A stretch of DNA of 9,191 nt from an uncultured Bacilli bacterium (lineage in GTDB: Bacteria; Bacillota_I; Bacilli_A; RF39; UBA660): positions 1 to 9,191 of the forward strand of contig CANQCQ010000031.1 of assembly GCA_947589725.1 (NCBI GenBank), given 5' to 3'. Position numbers and translations under genes: made by a program. This document shows, piece by piece, positions 1-5,899 of the stretch (positions are counted from its first letter, which is position 1; each line of letters opens with the position of its first letter). The notes under the pieces were generated by a model. It was not told where the DNA came from, made no database searches, and saw only the letters and a list, made by a program, of their open reading frames with translations.

Positions 1-7
1 CATAAGA

Positions 8-34
8 AAACCTCTAGAAAAATTCTAGGGGTTT
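8..34. terminator. Hairpin with T-tracts, probable rho-independent terminator
   Basis: Bases 8-19 pair with 23-34 around a 3-base loop (core CCTCTAGAA / TTCTAGGGG). Read on the plus strand every pair holds, position 13/29 being a G-U wobble, and a short tail TTTGTCT follows. Read on the minus strand that position becomes an A-C mismatch, but the tail TTTTCTTAT is a better U-tract. It could therefore end a plus-strand gene left of the window, the minus-strand gene that stops at 64, or both. The wobble favours the plus strand and the tail favours the minus strand, so I leave the strand open. Confidence 0.6.
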
Positions 35-46
35 GTCTACACTCTG

Positions 47-64
47 AGACAGATATTTCTGTCT
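47..64. repeat. Perfect 7-bp inverted repeat (second hairpin)
   Basis: AGACAGA (47-53) and TCTGTCT (58-64) form a perfect stem around TATT, overlapping the stop codon (64-66) of the minus-strand gene. An upstream TGTCT (34-38) could instead pair with AGACA (47-51), so two mutually exclusive folds exist. There is no strong T-tract on either side, so on its own it is a poor terminator. It may work together with the 8-34 hairpin or be part of a small dispersed repeat. Confidence 0.45.
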
Positions 65-885
65 TAATTTAATTTACTTTGTAATTCCTTTAAAGAAATT
101 AAAAATTGATTAGTTTTTTCTAATTCTTCTTCTGATTGAATACTATTTTTATTAATAGTTCCAAAGACTGATGAGAATATATCATTTGATTTTACTCTTT
201 GTCCATGATATGCATTCTCATCTTCATCTATTTTATTATTAATTTCTGAATTAATAACTTTAGCTTTACGTTTTTCTAAGTCTTCTAAACTTATTGGTTC
301 GTCTCCTTCATCTGCATATTGAGTTACTTCATTTTCTTTATACATTGCTTCACTTCTTTTATTTAGTTCATCTAAACTTATAATAGCATTTTCTTCTTGA
401 GCTGACTCATATGAATCTACATCAATAAGTTCCTTACGAGCAAGTTCTTCTTTTTCTAACTGTTCTGTTATTTTTAATAATTCTCTAGTAGCTTCTTCTT
501 TATCTGGTTCACTATTAGTATAAATAATCTTTTCTATTTTATCGTGAACACTATCAATTGTTGAACTCATCTGTTTATCTACATCACTATTATAATCTAC
601 TCTATTACTAAAGTTTTGCGCAACCTCAACATTTGGTTCAATAATCATAGGTTCATTTTCTGAAATCTTCGAAGAATTATTTTTATTTTTTTCTTCATCT
701 TCTAAAATTTTATTATTAACATCTTCTACTAATTTATTTAATTTCTTAGTATTTTGTCTTCTTTTTCTTTTATCATAATTTTTATCAATTAAATATATTA
801 TTAAGCAAAGTAAAAGAGCAACTCCAACTACTATATATACTACTATAATTTCTTGAGAAGTCAAAAATTCAATTATTTCATTCAT
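64..885 (-). CDS. Single-pass membrane protein with long acidic cytoplasmic tail, unknown function
   Basis: I do not recognise this 273-residue protein. A short, mildly acidic N-terminus precedes one hydrophobic helix at about residues 13-34, which is followed directly by a basic stretch (KRKRR near 39-43). By the positive-inside rule the tail faces the cytoplasm, an N-out topology like that of EzrA, although no EzrA similarity is visible. The tail is highly charged and acidic, with probable helical or coiled-coil segments at about 45-65 and 128-155. A short motif ISL-x-(E/D)-L recurs at 169-174, 198-203 and 263-268; the first two are followed by charged KR-containing helices and the third lies at the extreme C-terminus. 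The start is supported by AAGGTG at 894-899, 8 bases upstream of the ATG. The gene stands alone and runs divergently from the flippase gene. A scaffold or adaptor role is possible but unproven. Confidence 0.85.
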   Translation of the reverse strand: MNEIIEFLTSQEIIVVYIVVGVALLLCLIIYLIDKNYDKRKRRQNTKKLNKLVEDVNNKILEDEEKNKNNSSKISENEPMIIEPNVEVAQNFSNRVDYNSDVDKQMSSTIDSVHDKIEKIIYTNSEPDKEEATRELLKITEQLEKEELARKELIDVDSYESAQEENAIISLDELNKRSEAMYKENEVTQYADEGDEPISLEDLEKRKAKVINSEINNKIDEDENAYHGQRVKSNDIFSSVFGTINKNSIQSEEELEKTNQFLISLKELQSKLN

Positions 886-995
886 TTATTGTACACCTTC
901 TTAAAATTCAATATATATAAACAAATCTTACTCTTTAATCATAACATATTTTTAAAATAAATACATATAAAATTATAAAATTCATAATATTTAGT
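886..995. promoter_or_regulatory. Divergent AT-rich intergenic region with promoter candidates
   Basis: This 110-bp spacer must carry the promoters of both divergent genes. For the minus-strand gene there is TATGAT at 938-943 and a perfect TATAAT at 972-977, neither with a good -35 box. For the plus-strand flippase, CATAAT at 983-988 would place transcription start almost on the ATG at 996, and TATAAA at 966-971 would give an 18-base leader. An AT-only inverted repeat TATTTT-T-AAAATA lies at 947-959. The base composition makes chance matches likely, so individual boxes are tentative. Confidence 0.4.
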
Positions 996-2294
996 ATGAA
1001 AAATGGATTTCTTAAAACAACATTTATATTAATACTAGGTGGATTTATTACCAAAATACTTAGTATGTTAATAAAAATAGTTATGACAAGAGCAATTACT
1101 ACTGAAGCTTTAGGATTATATATGATGATTACACCTACTTTTATGTTAATACTAAATTTATCAGCTTTTGGATTCCCTAATGCTATTGCTAAACTTGTTT
1201 CCGATGAGAACTATAATAATAAAAAATTATTGTTTTCTATCTTGCCTATTCAAATATTTATTAATATTATTTTAATGTTTATAATTTTTATAATTGCACC
1301 TTACTTAACTAATAAATTATTAAATAATAATGATTTATATCTTGGTATTATTTCAATTGCTTTAGTAATTCCTTTTACTAGTATTTCTTCTATAATTAGA
1401 AGTTATTTTTTTGGTAAGAGTAATGTTTTGCCTCTTACTTTATCAAATATCTTAGAACAGATAGTTAAATTACTTATTTATTATTTTTATTTACCTACAA
1501 TTAAATATAAGTCTTTATCTTACATTATATGTTTTTTAATACTATCAAATATTATTTCTGAAATTGTTTCTATTGTTGTGATGATGTTATTTTTACCTAA
1601 AAATATAACAATAACTAAAAAAGATTTAGTACCTAAAGGTAATTATATTAGAAGTAGTTTAATTATATCTATACCAAATACTGCTTCTAGTTTAATTGGT
1701 AGTATAGGATATTTTTTTGAACCTATTATTTTAACTAGTACTTTACTTTTTGTTGGATATTCTTCTAAATATATAACTTTTAATTATGGAGTAATTACAG
1801 GATATGTTATTCCTCTTATTTTATTACCTTCCTTTTTTTCTATGGCTATTTCCCAAGCATTACTTCCTGCTGTTGCGAAAGATTATTCTAAAGGAAAGAT
1901 TAAATCTGTAAAGAATAAATTAAAATTAGCTATTTTTTTATCACTATTAATAGGCTTTTGCTTTACTGTTGTTATTGTTTCAGTACCTAAATTATTACTT
2001 AGATTTATTTATCATACTGAATATGGAGTAAAATATCTTAGAATAATGGCTCCAATATTTTTTATCCATTATTTAGAAGCTCCTTTAGTTGCTGTTTTAA
2101 ATGCTATAGGTAAAAGTACTACTAATATGATCGGTACTTTAATTGGTACTATAGTAAGAACTGTTTCTTTATTTTTATTTTCTTTATTTAAAATTGGTCT
2201 TTGGTCATTAGTTATATCTACTTCCCTAGATATTTTCATTACAATAGCTTATTTATATTTAAAACTAGATAAATATTTAAGTAATTACACTTAG
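996..2294 (+). CDS. spoVB: SpoVB-like lipid-linked glycan flippase (MOP superfamily, polysaccharide biosynthesis family)
   Basis: This 432-residue, almost wholly hydrophobic protein has about 12-13 predicted membrane helices. It aligns by eye with Bacillus subtilis SpoVB along nearly its whole length: the N-terminal FLK-x-T-x-ILxLGGxITK region followed by EALGLYMM (about 5-44), an SxxRSYFFGK loop (about 132-141), EQIVKLL (154-160), the FFEP motif (240-243), LPSFFSMAISQALLPA (277-292) and MAPIFF-x-HYLEAPL (351-364). SpoVB has about 518 residues; this copy ends soon after the helix at about 405-422 and so lacks the last part. The family moves undecaprenyl-linked sugars such as lipid II or wall-polymer precursors across the cytoplasmic membrane. 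The exact substrate cannot be read from sequence, and a MurJ-like role is possible. The start fits the family N-terminus, yet no Shine-Dalgarno is visible before it. The response regulator follows after 43 bases. Confidence 0.9.
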   Translation: MKNGFLKTTFILILGGFITKILSMLIKIVMTRAITTEALGLYMMITPTFMLILNLSAFGFPNAIAKLVSDENYNNKKLLFSILPIQIFINIILMFIIFIIAPYLTNKLLNNNDLYLGIISIALVIPFTSISSIIRSYFFGKSNVLPLTLSNILEQIVKLLIYYFYLPTIKYKSLSYIICFLILSNIISEIVSIVVMMLFLPKNITITKKDLVPKGNYIRSSLIISIPNTASSLIGSIGYFFEPIILTSTLLFVGYSSKYITFNYGVITGYVIPLILLPSFFSMAISQALLPAVAKDYSKGKIKSVKNKLKLAIFLSLLIGFCFTVVIVSVPKLLLRFIYHTEYGVKYLRIMAPIFFIHYLEAPLVAVLNAIGKSTTNMIGTLIGTIVRTVSLFLFSLFKIGLWSLVISTSLDIFITIAYLYLKLDKYLSNYT

Positions 2295-2309
2295 TTTTCA
2301 CATTTATTG

Positions 2310-2330
2310 TATAATATCTTGTTAAGGGAG
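2310..2330 (+). promoter_or_regulatory. -10 box and Shine-Dalgarno before the response regulator
   Basis: A perfect TATAAT sits at 2310-2315 in the 43-bp gap after the flippase gene, and AAGGGAG at 2324-2330 lies 7 bases before the ATG at 2338. No convincing -35 element is present (closest TTACAC at 2285-2290, 19-base spacer). Transcription from here would start near 2322 and give a leader of about 16 bases. No terminator hairpin separates the flippase gene, so read-through from it is also likely. A weak promoter needing an activator, perhaps the regulator itself, is inference. Confidence 0.5.
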
Positions 2331-2337
2331 TGTAATT

Positions 2338-3006
2338 ATGAAAATATTAGTAGTTGATGATGAAGAAAAAATTAGACAAGTTATTATTGAATATTGTATA
2401 GCTGCAGGTTATAGTTGTAGTTGTGCTGAGAATGGACTTAGAGCTTTAGAAAAATTAAGAACTGAGAAATTTGATTTATTAATTCTAGATATTATGATGC
2501 CAGAAATGGATGGTTTTGAAGTACTTAAAAATTTAAAAAATAAACTAAAAATACCTACTATTATTTTATCTGCTAGAGATCAAGAATTAGATAAATTACA
2601 AGGTTTTGATCTAGGAATAGATGATTATGTAACTAAACCTTTTTCTCCTAAAGAATTAATTGCTAGAATCAAAGCTATCTTAAAAAGAAGTAATGCTTTA
2701 GATAATATCTATAAACTTGATACTTTAGAAGTTAATTTTTCTGCTTATACATTAAAAATTGATAATAAAAAGGTTGAGGTTACTCCTAAAGAATTTGAAA
2801 TACTTTCTTATTTAATAAAGAATAGAAATATTGCTATTTCACGTGAACAATTATTATCTAATATTTGGGGATATGATTATTTTGGTGATGATCGTACAAT
2901 AGATACTCATATGAAAATGTTAAGAGCTAGTTTAGGAAGATATAGAAATCATTTAGTAACTGTTAGAAGAATAGGATATAAATTTGTTGAAAATGAAGAA
3001 GACTAG
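2338..3006 (+). CDS. OmpR/PhoB-family response regulator
   Basis: This 222-residue DNA-binding response regulator is at the usual full length for the family. The N-terminal receiver domain (about 1-117) has the acidic pair D7-D8, the phosphoacceptor D51 in LILDIMMPEMDG, S78 in IILSARD and K100 in the VTKPF motif. The C-terminal winged-helix domain (about 125-220) contains VTPKEFEIL, SREQLL-x-NIWGYDYFGDDRTIDTHM and the final VRRIGYKF strand. The partner histidine kinase starts inside the last codons of this gene, which indicates cotranscription and coupled translation. A Shine-Dalgarno AAGGGAG precedes the ATG by 7 bases. The target genes are unknown. The flippase gene immediately upstream on the same strand is a reasonable first candidate, but that is inference. 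Assignment to a named system such as VicR or ResD is not justified by what can be seen. Confidence 0.95.
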   Translation: MKILVVDDEEKIRQVIIEYCIAAGYSCSCAENGLRALEKLRTEKFDLLILDIMMPEMDGFEVLKNLKNKLKIPTIILSARDQELDKLQGFDLGIDDYVTKPFSPKELIARIKAILKRSNALDNIYKLDTLEVNFSAYTLKIDNKKVEVTPKEFEILSYLIKNRNIAISREQLLSNIWGYDYFGDDRTIDTHMKMLRASLGRYRNHLVTVRRIGYKFVENEED

Positions 3007-4381
3007 TCTCCATTTTGTTATATGGAAATATTTTCTTATCTTCTCAGTATTAATTCTTACTATACTTTGGTCTTTTCAAGTATTATTTTTTGATAAATAT
3101 TATAAGTATAGTAAAATTAAAGATACTATTAGTGTTGCAAAAACTATAATAAATAATAAAAATAATAATCAGTTATTAAATATAATTAATCAAAAATCAT
3201 TAGAAAAAGAAGTATGTATAGAAATATCTGATGATGGAGCTATTCCTATTTACTCTTCTACTTATCGAGGAAAAGGATGTTTAATTGGTAATATAAATAG
3301 TTTAATTTATAAGAATGATTTTATTAATTCTAATTTAGAACATAAAACTTATAATATTAATAATCCTAATTATGATAATGATACATTTGTTTATGCTATT
3401 AAACTTCAAAATAAAACTTATGCTTTTATTAATACGTCTATTGAACCGGTTGAATCTACTGCTCATATATTAATTAGACAGTTAATGGCAATTACTGTAA
3501 TTGTTTTAATTCTTTCTTTTATAATAGCTTTTTATATATCTAGACATATTTCTAAACCTATTATAGATATTAATAATAAAGCTAAATCTTTAGTTAAAAA
3601 TGTTGATGTTGAATTTAATACTAATAGTAAAATTGATGAAATAAATAATTTATCTAAAACTCTTAATTATGCTAAAGATGAACTTAGTAAAACTGATGAA
3701 TTAAGACGTGATTTGATGGCTAATGTATCACATGACTTAAAAACTCCTCTTACGATGATTAAAGCCTATGCTGAAATGGCAGTTGACTTACATGCTAATA
3801 ACTTTGACAAGCAAAAGCAAGATATGAATACAATAGTTGAAGAATCTAATAGATTATCTATTTTAGTAGAAGATATACTTACTCTATCTAAGATGCAATC
3901 TAATATTAAAGAATTAAATATTCTAAAATTTGATTTAATAGAATTAATTAATAAAATTCTAAATAGATATGAATATTTAGAAGAATTAGAAAATTATCAT
4001 TTTAAATTTATTCATAAAAATAAGCAGTTATTTATCCAAGCTGACCCCTCCAAAATAGAACAAGTAATATATAATTTAATTAATAATGCTATTAATTATA
4101 CTGGTAGTGATAATACTGTTACTATTAAAGTAACTTGTATTAAGCAACAAATTAAGGTTGAAATAATTGATACTGGTAATGGTATAGAAAAAGAAGAAAT
4201 TCCATATATTTGGGATAAATATTATAAGAATAAAAAGAATCATAAAAGATGTATAGTTGGTACTGGTTTAGGACTAGCTATTGTTAAGGAAATTCTTGAA
4301 GAACATGGCTTTGTTTATGGAGTTCAGTCTAAATTAAATAAAGGATCTACATTTTACTTTTATATAAAAAATAAAAATTAG
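2993..4381 (+). CDS. Membrane-bound sensor histidine kinase, partner of the upstream regulator
   Basis: The product is a 462-residue kinase when started at the ATG at 2993. Its order is membrane helix 1 (about 11-33), an extracytoplasmic sensor of about 125 residues, membrane helix 2 (about 161-182), HAMP linker (about 183-235), HisKA dimerisation domain with phosphoacceptor H247 in SHDLKTPL, and a HATPase domain with N box (NLINNA, near 361-366), G1 box (DTGNG from D393) and G2 box (GTGLGLA from about 423). All catalytic motifs are intact. The sensor has two cysteines (C75 and C96) placed to form a disulfide outside the membrane; its ligand is unknown. The gene overlaps the regulator's stop by 14 bases. 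A TTG at 2984 in the same frame is an alternative start, with AGGA at 2973-2976 at good spacing, adding three residues; the ATG has no nearby Shine-Dalgarno and would rely on coupling. Confidence 0.94.
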   Translation: MKKTSLHFVIWKYFLIFSVLILTILWSFQVLFFDKYYKYSKIKDTISVAKTIINNKNNNQLLNIINQKSLEKEVCIEISDDGAIPIYSSTYRGKGCLIGNINSLIYKNDFINSNLEHKTYNINNPNYDNDTFVYAIKLQNKTYAFINTSIEPVESTAHILIRQLMAITVIVLILSFIIAFYISRHISKPIIDINNKAKSLVKNVDVEFNTNSKIDEINNLSKTLNYAKDELSKTDELRRDLMANVSHDLKTPLTMIKAYAEMAVDLHANNFDKQKQDMNTIVEESNRLSILVEDILTLSKMQSNIKELNILKFDLIELINKILNRYEYLEELENYHFKFIHKNKQLFIQADPSKIEQVIYNLINNAINYTGSDNTVTIKVTCIKQQIKVEIIDTGNGIEKEEIPYIWDKYYKNKKNHKRCIVGTGLGLAIVKEILEEHGFVYGVQSKLNKGSTFYFYIKNKN

Positions 4382-4404
4382 TTAAAGCAACTAATTTTTA
4401 TTTT
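4368..4404. terminator. Bidirectional terminator between convergent genes
   Basis: A perfect 16-bp palindrome (4368-4383 with 4389-4404, loop AAAGC) ends both convergent transcripts. The plus strand reads out as ATTTTTATTTT and the minus strand as ATTTTTATTTTTT, so T-runs serve both directions. The only G-C pair is at 4381/4391. The kinase stop TAG (4379-4381) and the LCP stop TAA (4398-4400, minus strand) both lie inside the stem. Confidence 0.85.
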
Positions 4405-5810
4405 CCTAATTTATGAATATTATCTATAGCAAGTGAAACACTATTCATATCAGGTACCATTATATAATCTCTTACACTACCTAAATGGACAGAACCTATT
4501 ACTGCTTCTCCTGATACTGCTTGTTCATTTATTTGCCACTTAGAGTTAGATTTTAATAAGTCTTTACCAAGTTCTTCTATTTTACTTCTTGGAATAGTTG
4601 TTTCATATGAGTCTTTAATTGATTCTAATATTTTATCATAGTTAGTTACTGTATTAAGACTTTCTAATTTATGAAAGATTGCTATTATTATCTTACGACA
4701 ATTATCTTGTCTAGCAATATCTCCTCCGGGGATATTTTTTCTTTCTCTGGCTACTGTTAAAGTTTGAATTCCATTTAGTTCTTGACAACCTTTTCTAACA
4801 TATAATTTTTCTCCAGCATCATTATATGTATCTAATACTAATGCATGTGTTGTATAGTATTCATAATCTGAACAGAAATTTATTCCTCCAACACTATCAA
4901 CTAGTTTTACTAATGATGTTGTATTTATTTTTAAATAATAATCTATTGATGTTTGGAAAAAATTACTTAAAGAATTAACACTAGTATCAACACCTAAGGC
5001 AGATAAGTAAGTAATATTATCAGTAATACCATTCATTCCAGCTACTTCAATATGATAATCTCTAGGAATAGATGTAAGTAATACTTTCTTTAACTTAGTA
5101 TTTACTGTTACTAACATATTGAAATCATTTAAACCAGCAAAATCTGTTCCAACAATATAAATATTAAAAGCACTATCTTTAATCTCTTTAGCTTTCTTTT
5201 CTTCTTTAATATCAATTGTTTTAATAATTTCACATTTATCATTAATATTACTATCAAAATCTCTAATTATATTATAAGAAGTACTCTCTATTAATACTAA
5301 ATTAATTTTATTTTCAATTAATTCATTAAACATATCATTAATTTTTTCATAATCTTTATAATCTAGAGAATAATCTTCATCTAATATTTCATAAGCATCT
5401 TTAATATTTGAATTACTATTTTTATATACTCCAGTAGATAAATTTTCTAATTCTTTTAACTTTTCACTACTATAATCATTACTTTTTAATGAAACTAAAT
5501 TGTATGTTGTTACTTCTATTGTTTTACCACTAAATGCATTATCTAAGAACTTATTAGTAGTACTTACATAAAATATAGCTATACCATTAAAGATAATGAC
5601 AATAATTGCTAAAACAATACCAATTACTTTTAATATTTTATTTTTACGAAAAATCATAAAACCTTCTATAACATTTAATAAAACTAATACTCCTATTAAT
5701 ATATATAAGATAATATTTGGTATTAATCCAATATTAAATACTGTATAAATTGAAAATAAAGACATAATAATACTTATTATTAATAGTCCTATAAAACATA
5801 TTTTTTTCAT
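4398..5810 (-). CDS. LCP-family (LytR-CpsA-Psr) cell-wall glycopolymer transferase
   Basis: Started at the ATG at 5808-5810, the product has 470 residues. Three N-terminal membrane helices (about 4-24, 28-50, 59-82) lead to an extracellular accessory region (about 95-200), the layout seen in streptococcal CpsA, and then the LCP catalytic domain (about 214-382). Visible LCP signatures are the GTDFAG-x-NDFNML segment with D229, SIPRD with R250 and D251, DYYLKIN, LVDSVGGI, and ARERK-x-IPGGDIARQ with R355, R357 and R367. These residues normally bind the pyrophosphate of a polyprenyl-linked substrate. The usual DK pair after the SIPRD strand reads DN here (TDNITYL), a departure whose effect is unknown. 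LCP enzymes transfer wall polymers or capsule from undecaprenyl pyrophosphate to peptidoglycan. The longest ORF begins 27 bases upstream at 5837, but that ATG has no ribosome site and overlaps the promoter. It follows helD with no clear terminator between them. Confidence 0.93.
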   Translation of the reverse strand: MKKICFIGLLIISIIMSLFSIYTVFNIGLIPNIILYILIGVLVLLNVIEGFMIFRKNKILKVIGIVLAIIVIIFNGIAIFYVSTTNKFLDNAFSGKTIEVTTYNLVSLKSNDYSSEKLKELENLSTGVYKNSNSNIKDAYEILDEDYSLDYKDYEKINDMFNELIENKINLVLIESTSYNIIRDFDSNINDKCEIIKTIDIKEEKKAKEIKDSAFNIYIVGTDFAGLNDFNMLVTVNTKLKKVLLTSIPRDYHIEVAGMNGITDNITYLSALGVDTSVNSLSNFFQTSIDYYLKINTTSLVKLVDSVGGINFCSDYEYYTTHALVLDTYNDAGEKLYVRKGCQELNGIQTLTVARERKNIPGGDIARQDNCRKIIIAIFHKLESLNTVTNYDKILESIKDSYETTIPRSKIEELGKDLLKSNSKWQINEQAVSGEAVIGSVHLGSVRDYIMVPDMNSVSLAIDNIHKLGK

Positions 5811-5818
5811 ATAATTTT

Positions 5819-5824
5819 TCCTTT
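5819..5824 (-). promoter_or_regulatory. Shine-Dalgarno that fixes the LCP start
   Basis: AAAGGA on the minus strand lies 8 bases upstream of the ATG at 5808-5810. The upstream in-frame ATG at 5835-5837 has only AT-rich sequence before it. This, with the promoter position, makes the shorter 470-residue product the likely one. Confidence 0.75.
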
Positions 5825-5837
5825 CAGACTCGTACAT

Positions 5838-5866
5838 ATATTATCAAAAGAATAAAATAAAATCAA
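5838..5866 (-). promoter_or_regulatory. Sigma-A-type extended -10 promoter for the LCP gene
   Basis: On the minus strand TTGATT (5861-5866) is separated by exactly 17 bases from TAATAT (5838-5843), and TGA directly precedes the -10 box (5844-5846), giving an extended -10 element. Transcription would start near 5831, upstream of the Shine-Dalgarno but downstream of the longer ORF's ATG. It allows LCP expression independent of helD. Confidence 0.65.
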
Positions 5867-5899
5867 TTAAATGGACTAGCATCTTATACTACTTTACAC

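Noticed and set aside
1..66. CRISPR or tandem repeat array
   Set aside because: There are only two different short inverted repeats and no repeated units with spacers.
5811..5837. Nine extra N-terminal residues on the LCP protein
   Set aside because: The upstream ATG lacks a ribosome site and falls at the -10 region of the best promoter, while the downstream ATG has both.
5867..5899. Terminator after helD
   Set aside because: Only a 3-bp stem with no T-run could be formed in this stretch, so I did not call one and assume read-through into the LCP gene is possible.
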